In this document: piece after piece, positions 22,846 through 35,400 of the stretch
How the letters are laid out: each line of letters begins with the position of its first letter
How positions within the stretch are numbered: position 1 is the stretch's first letter
Source: Dolomedes plantarius
Lineage: Eukaryota; Arthropoda; Arachnida; Araneae; Dolomedidae
Assembly (NCBI GenBank): GCA_907164885.2
Contig: OU015501.1
Span: 24,313,591-24,377,590, forward strand
DNA length: 64,000 bases
Direction of reading: 5' to 3'
Translations under genes and position numbers: made by a program
The notes under the pieces: generated by a model
The model's input: only the letters and a program-made list of their open reading frames with translations
Database searches by the model: none
What the model was told of the DNA's origin: nothing

Positions 22846-25138
22846 TGGATGCTCGTTAATTCGAACTCAGTGGTTCTCAGAAAAAAGTTCGAATTATCCG
22901 ATGTTAAGAGAAAATATATAACTTTAAAAGTGTATCACTGAAGAAGAAAAATTTCCTTGTATGTATAACCCCAGAAAATATATTATACTATGTTATCTAA
23001 AATTAAACATATTAAAAAGCAATACAGGCTTACCTTAATCATAAAATGAAGCAGAAGATATACAGTAGAAAGTAAATTTCAATTAAAAATATGAATTACA
23101 CTTTTGGGAAAAACTGTAAAATGGATGTTTGGTTTTGTTTATGATGCCTAGATTGTTCAGCCAGCTTCTCGATTTGAGGTCAACATTTCAATTCATTTTT
23201 AGAGGAAGGTTCCATCTGAATAAATGCTTTCAGAGTTTTAATAGAGTCCATTATGCCTTGATCATTAGGACGCTTAACAAATTGCTTGTAGCTTAACAGT
23301 CTCTGCATTCTCTTCTGATTTCGATAAGGTATCTTCTGTTTCATCTTCTCGAATAGTTTTTATTATGTTATCGTCGCTCAGTTTCCACAGACTTCCACGT
23401 CTTCATCTACCCTTACATAATCAGAAAATGTAACGTTATTAAAGTTAAATTTTTTGATTTCAGGAAAATATGTATCAATATCGTCACATTTTTCGGTAGG
23501 ATTGTTCTCTTCGGCGTGCATGAATTTAGCATGACGAAAGCAATTACTAATTGTTTTTTCTTTAACATCATCTCATGCGGCGTATAGATCATTTATAGCT
23601 GTCAGCAGAGTGATGTCGTAATTTTCACCACAATCTAAAGAAAAAATGATTTGTTGTAAGAGCCTCTTACGATAATTTAAGATTCTGGATGATTCCTTGA
23701 TCCATTGCTTGTAGCTTCGCAGTTGTGTTTGGCGGCAAATATTCAACCTGTATGGAACTCAGTTCTGGAAGGTTATTGTAGCAGGTTGCGTTAACCACAA
23801 ATAAGATAATTTTATGCTTTTGCCTCGAAAATTTCTTATCTATTCCTTTTAACCAGTTACTGAAGATGTCTTGTGTCATCCATGCTTTTGTATTGGATAC
23901 ATAATCAACTGGCAGTGTTTTAATTCCTTTATGACTTCCTTGGACTCTCAAATCACTAATAATTTAAGCTTTTCGTTCCGTTCCATATTAGCACAAACTA
24001 AAGCTGTTATCCTCTCTTTACTGCTTTTACTTCCTACGCAAGCATCCCTGTTAAAATGTAATGTCTTGTTTGGCAGGAGTTTATTAAAAAAATGCAGTTT
24101 CGTCCGCATTAAAAATATCAATCAGCAGGTAAGTAGAGAAAAGCCCTGGCAGTTTCCTACCGAAATTAGTGCATACGTCTTCATTTACATCAGAGCTTTG
24201 GCCATATACAGTTTTATAAGAAATATTGTGCCTTGATTTAAATCGAGAAAGCCATCCATCACTGCATTTAAAATCTTAAATACGCATTCGACTTGCCAAT
24301 TCATCAGCCTTCGTCTGCACTAGGGGTACATTTATCGGAAAATTTCGAGATCTAACATCCTGGAACCATAGCAGTAGAGCTTTTTCTAGATCTTCTTGGG
24401 ACGCATTTCTCATGTGTTTCCTTCATCTAGCAAATTTTGATTTTTCCCATGAATCTAAAATTGACTCCTTGTTTTTCAAATAAGTTGACAAGGTATTTTT
24501 TGTAATTTCATAGTCAGCTGCTAACTTTGTTTTACATTCGCCATTCTCTGCTCTCTTTAAAATTTCTACCTTTGTCCCCTAAGTTAGGGTTTTGTACTTT
24601 CCACGTGTAGACATCCTGAATTTTTACACGTTCACACCACACACTGAGAAAGAAAAACTACATCAGATTAACTTGTGATATAGTTACAGCCTGCACTGCA
24701 GGCATAACTGACGCAGCTCCCTAGAATCTGTAGCAAAGACTGGTTGGTTTTTCTGGAATTCTAAAAAAATTGATACAAATAACGGAAAATCGCTTTGTCC
24801 GATAAGCACTGATAAGAACTACAATAGCCACTAACGTTTAGCGGAAATGCAATACTAGTATAGGAATGGAGGCAGGTGCCTCTTTTCACAGAAATGAAAT
24901 ACAGATCATTTTGACACACAAAATAATAAATACAGCTTGTATTTTCTCCATTAAACGAGGAAAAATAATTTTTTTTGTCAAATTTTTAGTTCGAATTAAC
25001 CGAAGTGATAAAAACTTAGTTCGAATTAATGAGATATTTTTAACATTAATTCCAATACAAGTTTTTAGGGGCCTTTGGATTAGTTCGAATTAACCGAAAG
25101 TTCGATTTAACCGAGTTCGAATTAACGAGCGTCCACTG
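22843..25138 (-). mobile_element. pogo/Tigger-type DNA transposon, 2.3 kb
   Basis: Terminal inverted repeats: CAGTGGATGCTCG followed by TTAATTCGAACTC at 22843, and the same with one mismatch in reverse at 25138. TA flanks both ends. The right end carries several repeats of TTCGAATTAACC, probably transposase binding sites. It inserted inside a (TA)n microsatellite. Confidence 0.85.
23000..24614 (-). pseudogene. Tigger-like transposase, catalytic residue changed
   Basis: It starts MSTRGKYKTLT at 24614 and hits a stop at once. It continues with TKVEILKRAENGECKTKLA, a CENP-B-type HTH region, FNADETAFFNKLLPNKTL near 24070-24140, and GSHKGIKTLPVDYVSNTKAW near 23880-23940. The second catalytic block, normally VDNATCHN, reads VVNATCYN near 23780-23800, so the aspartate is lost. 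EYLPPNTTAKLQAMDQGIIQ follows. Stops, frameshifts and this substitution make it inactive. Confidence 0.85.
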
Positions 25139-25149
25139 TATATACATAC

Positions 25150-25226
<77 letters not shown>
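25139..25226. repeat. TACA/TA microsatellite
   Basis: ATAC repeats run into a long (TA)n tract. Confidence 0.95.
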
Positions 25227-25227
<1 letters not shown>

Positions 25228-28015
25228 CCTCCTTAATGGACTTCTAAAGAGGGAATCGGAAAAATGGACCCCGTAAGCTAAAGGTTAAAGCATAATTATT
25301 CATCTTCATCGTTGACCGTGGTCTTACTGGGTGCAATCACATCACTCTTACGAAAAATAAATATAATACAGTCATCGAGCTACTCCGTTACCTTTTCTTT
25401 GACCACTATTTTGCGATTCCGGCCCACATTTATGTTAATGTTAAACACTGGAGGAGACCTTAATATATCCCCTTTCATAGATACGGCTGAAAAAAATACG
25501 CTTACATTTTTACAATGCTAACCCTATTATTCTTAATGAGAATATTGTGGAGTTTCCTCACTATATTAATTATAATTCTACTAAAAACTCTAAACGTCTC
25601 CGGTCGCGTCTTTTGCTCAATTGATTATGGTTTTCTTCATCTTAAAATTTCTTATTTAAAGGTTTTCCTTTTGTACATTACAATCACTCCTTCCAAATTT
25701 CCCAGTTATATCTTTACGATAATCTTTCATTTTTAACCACCTTGGTTACGTGCAGTCGGTTTTGTAACAGACTTCTCTAAACTGGGTAACAGTGGTGTCT
25801 AAATCTGGTAATCTCCTTAATATTTAGATTTCTTACATTTAATTTTTTTTTCTGGAAAATTTGTCTTATTTTTCTCTTTTAATTTATTCTTGTAAAACCG
25901 TATTTTAATAGGATTAGGGCTTAATTTTAAACTTGATTTTGCTTTCTGAGCCTTTGAATGCATTAAAATTCACGCAGCAGAAATAAAGTTCATTGACCTG
26001 TTGGCCCTCCAGTATGATTTTACTGACCTGACCAGGTGTCGGAATTAAACAACGGGAAACTTGAAATACGAAGGGCATCAGTGTCACGTTGGCATTGGCC
26101 AGACTCATAAGATGAGGCTGCACGAGATATACATATAGGCAGTAGTGTATAAGCGTTTTTTTAGCAGCTCAGTGTGCTAATATCCTATTTCCTTTTTTAG
26201 GTGTTTATCGTTAGGATAGCTAAATTGCAAAATCATATGATTTAACTGTAGGTGGAGAGCATGAAAATAAAATTTTGGGTGAGGAAGAGGTAAAATTAAT
26301 GCCTTACCTTTTTGTTCATGCATAGGACAGCAGTGAATGAAACAGTACAAAGACATCAAGAAAAGCGGAATGTAAATCCTCATTATTGCAGAGACTTTGC
26401 TGAAATGAATTAAGAATCTTATCAGACGGGCTGTGATCTAATAACTGTTGAAACTTGCTCAACTTTCATCGCAGTTATATTTCAGAGCATTGAAGGATGA
26501 CCATTGTTTCCTCATGTTCATAACGGAATATTAGGTATTGTGGATTTTCGCTTTGTTTAATGGTACAATGAATTTTATTCCTTTATTATACTTTGCATTT
26601 CCCATTTCCTCAATTAGCAGCAGTAACGGTAACTCATAACTGTATTCTTTTTGTAGCAAAAAATTCTTTCTTAAACATGATATGAATAAAAGGTTATTAA
26701 TAGAAATATTTCTTTTATAAATGAGGGCTTTATAGCATAAATCAATAAGTATATTGTGCTTTACATTGTAAGCCTGAATAGTTTTATTTTCTAGAAAGAA
26801 ACGAGGCAGGCCATATATTTTTTACAAAATTGAAGCATTATGTTTCTCATATCAATGGAAAAAGAGAACTGTGGAATCAGTTAATGACAAATTAATGCAC
26901 TAACTGTTGACTCCAGAAGTAAGCCAAAACTTTGTTAACCGGAAATCGAACAAGATCACAAACATATCTGACAGATGCTCATTTCACACAGATATTTGGA
27001 AGCCTGAGACGCGTTATTCTCTTCTTCATGTTTCTCCAACCTTTCTGAAATAATTCATACTTGTAGGAAGATGAAATCCTTTAAAATATGCCTCTTCTAT
27101 CAGAGAATACAGCCAAGAAAGAAATACATCTGGTACACAGTGATATTTAGGAAGTATTATACGTGAAAATTACTACCTGCATGAATAACCGGACCTAAGT
27201 TTTCACATCAGAACATTGCCCAGATGAATTACGTTAGGAAATCTTTAAGTGCATATCCAGACATTTTATTTCGGAACCATAAAAAATAGATCAAAACTTA
27301 CGTATTCCGGAATTAAATGAAAGACGAAATATATGGAGATGAAGTATTCGGAATATAAAACTCTGATTTTCGAGCATTCATTTGAATAAAATTATATAAC
27401 ATCAGAAATGTATCCAAATTATATAAAAGGTCATTTCGGTTGAAATTATAGCAAGACTGCTAAACTTTTAATTGGAAATTGTTGACCTTAGTAACGTTTT
27501 AATAAGTTTTAATTTTGAAATGCTACGTTCGACTCTTTCAACTGAAACAGAGGTAAAGAAAGATCTTTGCTTCAATCCAGATATTCGGACATAAATCTGT
27601 CAAGAGTTTTTATGAATATTATTCAGTATGCATTTAAATGCAGTTGTGTCTTGAGGTAAGAGGTCTTTTTGGTTAAAGTCTTTAATCAAACATTTCTCCA
27701 TTTATGCCATTATCCTCTCCGTTCGTAATAACTTTTGTCAGTTCTTTGCATCTTTTTAGCTAAGATTCTCGTTTCAATTCACATTTCATATACATAATTA
27801 AATATAATTTTATTCCGCCTTTGACCGACCTGAAAATTTTGACTTATTGAAACCATTTATAAGGTAACCCCATTTGTATGGTATTTATCAATCATCCAAC
27901 AACCTCTTTTCTTTGGGTGGCACATCGGTTAACCCCGAAAAGTTTGGACTCCCATGTTGAGTTATGAGGGATAATCCTCTTGGTATTTTTCTGATATGAC
28001 ATTAGCAAATGCATG
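25227..28015. other. Unassigned AT-rich sequence
   Basis: No supported gene. Weak hints of a LINE endonuclease relic (GGDLN then TAEKNTLTFLQ near 25450-25520) are too short to call. Confidence 0.25.
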
Positions 28016-28018
28016 ATT

Positions 28019-29225
28019 TTAAATACTGTTTATTTGTAACGCTTGTTCTTCTTTTTTAACTCTGTTTATTTGTGGTTTATATAAAATACAATTTATCTCG
28101 TCCGAAGCAAAAGTGCCAATATCACGATGTCTTCTGTAAACATTAAAAGCAACAAACATATAAAAAGGATATGAAAAAATAGTAAAAATAGCTTTAGTGT
28201 CACTGAGACCAGTCGGTAAATTATTAAAACAGCTCTTTCCGTTACAGAAAATCAGAATATGTTCCAGAGTCTCGTGATCTTTAGAGCATACTGGACAAAT
28301 ATTAGTAGCTGCAAGGTTGAAGCGGTGCAAGTAGGACTCCGTGACAACATGGCCAATTCTAGCTTTAGCAGCGAAAGTGGCAATCCGTCTGGGAATTCTC
28401 TCAAACGTCTGAGAATTCTCTACAAAAGGTTAATAGGTTCTTTCATGAATATAAAACGATGCCTCTGACTACCGGTGTTCCTCCATGAATCGCACCAGTT
28501 GGCTATAGTCTCCCTTCGTGTCCTGCCAATGTACTTGGAAAGAGTACACGCAGAAGGAGGAATCGGTCCCATGTTTGAGGATAATTTAGCCAATGTGTTG
28601 GGAACTTCCTTGCCATCAATGCCACAATGAGCAGGGACCCACTGTAAGGTAATATCTTTAAATCTTAGTTTAAAGAAAAGATCCCTAATATTATTGATGC
28701 GAAAAAAGTAGTCATTTGGTTTATGTTGGCGCAGACATTGAAGGGCCTCTAAGGAGTCGGTAAAAATACAAATGGGCCTTCTGTAGTAAAGCGCTTTTAA
28801 ATAAAAAGCTAGCTTTATTACATGTTTGTGATAAAAGCCGGAATCAAACTTAACGCCGACAGTAATTATAGAATAGAGTTATTTAGGACGTAGCCTGTGC
28901 GAGACAGCTTTATGAGCTTTGAAGATGGGAAGGTCTGAGATGGAGACACAGATTAGATGACGAAGCCGAAAGGTGACGTTATGTTACAAAGGCCTTTTAT
29001 GTTGAATTTATTGTATACAGTTTGGACGGTGGCCACGTGCAAATCTTGGGTGGTCCAAAAAGCGCCCCGTTCCCCGACGTGAAGAGATTGATCCTCATCT
29101 AGAAAGAAGTAGAGACAGCCCCCTGCCCAGTGGAGCAGTGTGACCCCGAACCCTCGGCGAGGCGAGAAGGCCAAAATAGCAAATTGGGTTGATGAAAAGC
29201 ATTTGGGGTGAGTGTTAAATCTCAA
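28019..29225 (-). pseudogene. LINE ORF2 C-terminus: RNase H and Cys/His tail, broken
   Basis: I translated the minus strand. CIFTDSLEALQCL (about 28735-28775), ITLQWVPAHCGIDGKE (about 28600-28650) and NTLAKLSS are RNase H motifs. After a TAG near 28420 and a frame change it ends HRFNLAATNICPVC then HETLEHILIFC, the zinc-binding tail of I/R1-group LINEs, with a stop at 28019. Sequence upstream of about 28880 is more decayed. The fragment is 5'-truncated and belongs to a different lineage from the RNase H piece at 21392. Confidence 0.8.
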
Positions 29226-29649
29226 TTTGATTTGTTCAGTTCCAATTTGAGCTAGGTAAATTAGATTTTTCGTAAGGAAGGAGTTTTTTAGTGAGAAAGT
29301 GTTTTAGTGTTGAACTAATAGATAGGTTTATTTGTTTTGTGCTCGGGACGCTCCCTAACCTTTGTAAAGTCATAGTAAAATACATTTTGTGAGAGATAAA
29401 AATATTGTACATTAATTTTGAGAAATGAAAGATTCTTTTTTATACTTGTAAATATTAAGTATGTAAATGAACTAAGTTTTGTTAAGTTAAAATCTATTAG
29501 TTTGTCTAAATTGAAAGTTGTTGATGTTAAATTACATGATCTAAAATTGAGAATAGTTTATTGGTTTTTGTTCGTTTGCTAAATTCGACATCCAGGGCTT
29601 TGGGTTGTATTCAACAAAATAAATAATAAAACACAACGCACCCAAATAA

Positions 29650-29654
<5 letters not shown>

Positions 29655-29736
<82 letters not shown>
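29655..29736. repeat. TA microsatellite
   Basis: About 40 uninterrupted TA units. Confidence 0.98.
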
Positions 29737-29738
<2 letters not shown>

Positions 29739-29739
29739 A

Positions 29740-30624
29740 CTAACCAAAATAATTTACGATACGCGCCCAACAAACTAAAAACTGGATGTAACAACACGAC
29801 ACCTTCCTTCCAATGTGATACAACACACCAAAGCAGCATTAAGCACCAAAAATTCAGTATAGAGACTAGAACACGGAGCATCTGGAACAAGGAAAGATTC
29901 ATTTAGTTCTTCAAATTTGCGTTTCAAATTTGCATATGAAAGTAGATGTTTAATTGACTAGCATATAGTGTTTCAAATTTTGTAGTTAATTTTTGCATGA
30001 GTACTGATATCTTTCGTTACCAAACTGTAATAATTTTTCTGAAAAAATTAAATCCGTCGAGAAAGATGTTTTGGGGGAAAATACACGCGGTTAGCAATTC
30101 ATGTTTGCTCCTCGCGAGAAAAACAAATAAACAAACCTGAATTCAGAGATGTGTAGATATTTTCAATGCCACCGATTGAATACCATTCAAGAGTTGCCCT
30201 TCTGTCCAGCGAGTGTTGTGAAAAACTTATAAGCTACGACTGTGTTAACTTTAGACATAGTCAAATGTAATTTTAGTAATCTTTGTTTAAATAATCTCTT
30301 ATACTTTCCGCAAAAATTCTGCTCTGAAATGTTCTAAACAATATTTTTTCCCTTTGCAAACTATTTTGGTCGTCGGCATAGTAATCTTGGCACAAGGTAA
30401 CTTTAAAATTTATCGAGAATTCTCCCTTTTCCTGGTTATGTGAAAGAAAAACTATCGCCGGGTGACATTTTTTTTCTGTTATATTTCCCCAAAATTTATA
30501 TGCCTTTTCCAGCAAAGAATCTTTAACGATCACTATGACACTAGATTAATTAGGAAAATGTCATGTTCACATGATTTTAAATATTCAAGAAAAATCCTGC
30601 AAACTCTTTCTCAGGACATTTAAA
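29740..30624. other. Unassigned sequence
   Basis: No supported feature. Confidence 0.3.
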
Positions 30625-30800
30625 TGGCAGGTTGGTTAGTTAAGAACGTTACGGTCAACTTTTGTTGTACAAGGACTAGTTAGACCGGGACCTACAGCTT
30701 AATGCCAATTCCGAACAGCTATGAGCATCCTTGCCAGAAGTCGGAGTCGAACCCACAGACTCTGGGCCCAATTATCAGTGGCTTTGCCATTGGGCTATCA
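30625..30800 (-). mobile_element. tRNA-derived SINE, family B, copy 2 (best preserved)
   Basis: On the minus strand the head has the A-box-like TGATAGCCCAATGGCAAAGC and the B-box GGGTTCGACTCC. The body runs to GGTTGGTTAGTT (plus-strand form) at 30632. It shares head and body with 12508-12670, head with 48291-48350, and body with 31010-31125 and 50045-50120. Confidence 0.75.
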
Positions 30801-31009
30801 AGGGAATTAAACAAGCGGATAGTAAAATGTTAAGAGGGCAGTAAGTAAAGTCATATCTGCAAAGTGTCGCAACGATGGTGAACAGTCTGAATAAATAAAT
30901 TGGTCAGTATAATTTCACAAGAACAAACATGCATTGCTACAGTGAACAATCATCTTGTATCAGAGCCATTTTGCTTGTTCGCTTTCTTTCTGTCATAAAA
31001 GGAAAGGTT

Positions 31010-31125
31010 GGTTTGTTGATATAAGAGAGTTCATAATTTTCTACACAAGGACTGATTAGAACAGGATCTACACTATAAAGCCTATTTCAAATGGCTAGTA
31101 ACATCCAAGGGTACCTGAATTCTCA
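31010..31125 (-). mobile_element. SINE family B, body fragment
   Basis: The plus strand reads GGTTGGTTTGTTGATA, then CAAGGACTGATTAGAACAGG and AATGGCTAGTAACATCC, matching the body of the copy at 30625-30800. The tRNA head is missing. Confidence 0.6.
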
Positions 31126-32480
31126 GGTTCTCATAAAAGGAAAAGAAAGGAGAGACAAGGAAAAGACCGTGCATTTCCAGATTCCCTTCTGAAAGGACCT
31201 ATTCTGTAGCGCACCAGTCCGATCCACAGACTCAAGTCTGGAGCAGGGATAAATAAAAAAATGTAAAAATAAATAAATAGGCCTATAGTACTTGTCCTAA
31301 TAACCCATGAGGCATTTAAGTCTTTTGGAATATGTAAAACATACTCTTCGCAAAAATCATTTTCTTGGGGAAAGGGCAACAACTGACACTAAGCAACATG
31401 CATTTTTGAATAGAAACTTTACGAGTAAAAGTCTTTATATAACTTTATTTTTTATTTGTATGTATGTATGTAAAACAAAAATTTGACTTTTTAAAACCTA
31501 CTCTTTAAAACAGGCTCTTTTCTACCAGGTGCAGGTGACCGTGAACGTCACTTGCGTCAGAAATCGGTCGTGGTTATTTCATACATTTCTAATTATTTAT
31601 GATTGCATTATCCTATCGAGATATGAACTTATACAAAAGATTGTCGAGTAGATTTGTTTATGTGCTGTATGAACAAATAACGTCTGTCTAAAAATCATTT
31701 TCGACCTATCGTGGCAAACATTATGAAAAGCCATTTTCATGAGACAGCACACATTTCTGCGTCATTTGATATCATTCTTAAGAGCAATACAGCTGAGTAA
31801 CTGCAAGATAAGATCCAAAATATTGCAGATCGTGATTTATGGCTCAGCATCAGTTGCCCAGTAGAAAAATATCTAACAACGTTTGGGATCTAAACAGATT
31901 TTGGAGAGAAAGTATTTGCTTTGTTCTGTACTCTGTTGAAGAAAATATAGTCCACAGTACTTGAAGATTAGCATTTACTTTAACTAATTAATACCTGTTC
32001 TCATCTCAAGATTTTGCTTTCGAGGTAACGTAAGTACATAATAGTCAAATTTTAAGATTTGCGAGCATTTTACGTTTATTTATAAATTAATTTGTATTGA
32101 TTGAGATGAAAAAAATCTTCATGTAAGAAATAAGCAACAGAAACAAGAAGATAAATTACTTTTTTAAAAAGTGGCTATTAAAATTTAAAGTAATTGTAAT
32201 AAAATACGAATATATTTTAGAATAGCCAAGTAACATGAAAGTTTAGTATTCCACCATAATGACCGCTTAAGAAAACATGAGATTTTCATGCATAATTTGG
32301 AAGAACTTGCGATGCATGTAGTTTTTTAATGTGATTACAAAGTTTTATATGATGAGAAAAATATGTTTTTATAATTATTGTTCTAAGTATTTTGTTCATC
32401 ATTTATGATATGTATTCTTTTCCTAAGTTAAATTATCAATATATTTTAACGGAATTCATCACATAAGCGGTTTTTCTCTT
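31126..32480. other. Upstream flank of the large ORF, no defined promoter
   Basis: AT-rich. A pyrimidine tract ending TTTTCCTAAG at 32427 could be a splice acceptor 54 bases before the ORF start, which would allow an upstream signal-peptide exon. I see no convincing TATA-initiator pair. Confidence 0.2.
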
Positions 32481-35400
32481 ATGGATTACTGGTATTGTCT
32501 GATTATAATCATTGAAATGTCGTGGCTTCAAGATGATCCATTTGACTTCTGTTGTCCAGAAGGTAAGAAGACTAGCAGCTGTAAAAAGAAGCGGAAGATT
32601 TTAACTTCAGTTTCTAAAAGTATAGGTTTACTGTCATTTGACAAAAAAGACGTTATTAGGCATTTCAAAGCAATTTTTCAACACTCATCAATAACTGAAC
32701 ACTTATTCTTACGCCTGAAAAATATTAAACGTGCATTTCTGTTAGTTTCGATTAGACTAATTTTTAAACACTCAAAAATTACCTTCACTTTAAAAACAGA
32801 TGAAAAAAGTCCCAAACTGCATTTTATTTTTTACGAAATTGTTTCGAGATGCATTCAAACTGCTTTTTATAGTGTTAGAGAAAATACTGCAGTGATACCC
32901 ATGATAAATCAAAAACAAGAATTGAAAGTAGGCATTTTTGTTTTACTTGAACTTACAGTGCTTATTATAAGAAGAATTGGAATTTTAGTGGATTATTTTC
33001 AGAACTTTAAGTCAAGAGATTTGATAGGCATATATATTTTGTATAAAAATCTGCTTATGATTTACAGAGCACTCATATCTAGCTATAGTAAACAAAATTT
33101 GCAATCATATGGAAAGACTGTTTTTCATGGAATATGCAGAGTAGTAAATATATTAGAGCAAAAAATGCCAACGGCTTTTCACATACAGAGCAACAGGATG
33201 AAAAGAGAGAATTTTTTCATTTTGTTACAAAAATTTTACTTTGGATATTACACCACAAAATTACAATGTTATTTTCAAAGCTTAAGAAAAGCTCAACAAA
33301 TGAAGTTCATTATATTCAAATATATTCTTTCCAGAAAGCTATCATCATCAATATTTTCACTCTATCACCCATCTTCCATTTTCACTTCTCAATCAAAGAT
33401 TGCCAAAAAGAGATATTTTCTAGATAATGGAAATAGATTATCATCAGGGGTATGCCCTGAATGCTTTTTATCTGCAAAACTTTTGGAGAGAATACCAATA
33501 AATGCGTTCACGACGTATTTCTTTCAAATCACCCTTCACACGAAAGAATTTTTTAAGTTTTCAAGAAAATTTCGCTTATTTCAGGATACTTGTACATATT
33601 TTCACTTTTCATTCATAAAATTTTTCATAAGAATCAAACTAAAAACTGCACTTCATATTTATATTGTATATTTCTCAATTTTAAACAACATTTCTCCAGG
33701 ATATGCTGCAGACTACTTTACCACCCCAAGCAGTCAACTATATACGAAAAGTCATTCTGAAATTTTTGAACTAAACATAGACATGAAGCCTAAAATAAAT
33801 ATCGGTTCTCAAGATAAGCTTGAATTTAAGGATATTTTGCCTTCAAATGTACAATATGTTCCAAACGGTGAGAAGAATGATATGCCTTTACAGAATTTTA
33901 ATCAAAAAGTATCCTTTGTCCCAAAAGAAGTATTCAAAGAATTATTATACTATGATGTAATATCGTCAAAAGCATTTAATATAAATTTCAGTAACCAAAT
34001 ATCACTTCCTTGCGTTAGCAAACTTGTTCATCTCATGTTCAACGAACTTAGCAAATGTTCAACGTTTTCAACTTGGAATACATCGCATATAATGCACAGA
34101 TTTATGTTGGAATTAGCTCACACAAAGGTGGCTACAACGTCTCATATTTATGCCCTTTTGTTATCAAATGTCATTGCTGAATATGCAAGCAATAATAATT
34201 TATTAGAGAAATACGAGATGAATTATTTTGCCACATTAACAGCCATTTTTCTGATTCGTCCTTTAACGCTTACAAACGGCTGTAAACATGCTAACAAAAA
34301 TGATGGTAAGCTTCCAGTTATTAAAACAAGTTCACACTCGACAATGTTCAGCAGAGGGGCAATTAAAAATGATGAAACTGAGAATGACCCGGATGTAAAA
34401 GCTAGCATGCCTTTTTTATCAGCTCCCACTGTTCATTCAACAGAGCAAAAGCCGAAAACATTTGCTATACTTCAACTCCACGGAAGCAGGAAAAGTCCTA
34501 ATAAAACTTCGGTGGACTACAATGACCAAAATGAGTTCACGGACAAGCCCTTTGATTTTTCTAGAAACGGTGAAACTGAGAGTAATGACAGAGAATCTTT
34601 ACGGCTGAAATTTGCATTTAGTTTGCAGTGGGAGCTATTATCCTCTAATAAATTTAATACAATATTTTTTGAAGGTGTACCTCATTCTGTTGCCTCTGTG
34701 TATGCCTTTTCGATGGCAATGACGTTGTCTAATGCCCCAGAATTTGAAATTCTTGGACAGACTGAAGTTTCTATGGCTTTTGAAAGAGCGCTACAGTCTC
34801 TAGGATTAAATTCAACCACTAAAGATTATTCTTCTAAGTTTTCCTATGAAATATCTAGCCTTTTCGACAGGCAAGAGATCATTTCTGAAAATTCTTGGAG
34901 TCAGCAAGCAAAATCTGTTGCCGCATGTGTGTTACAGGGTCTTTCTCAAGAGGTAAGTTCTGATTTTAACGGTATAAAAACATATTCAGACATCTCCAAG
35001 AGTAATACACAAAACTTGCAATTCCAAAAAGACCAGTTTCAACTATGTGAAGGGAAACATTCAGATTTTAATTTTCTCAGAAAAAGATATCAGAAAATTA
35101 AATTATTTTTTTTTGATGGATTTCCTAAAGTCAAAGCCATGCGGTACTTGTTTGAAATTTTGGATATCTTAAAAAAAAATTTTATAACTAACCCAATTAC
35201 TTCGCTTGCTTTTTCTGACAGTTTTGAAAGCGGTTTACAGCTTTTGAGCCCAAATCCTACGTCTCAGGAGTATGCAAATTTTATAATAACGGAAGTTATG
35301 TGTTTATTAAAGTTTAATGAAATATCCAACAAATTGATATTAAGAAGACTCTTCAAAATCATATTACAAACAATAGCTGAAGTTTTGCAAATTAAAAGAG

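Noticed and set aside
29541..29902. Ile-Tyr repeat open frames
   Set aside because: Translated TA microsatellite.
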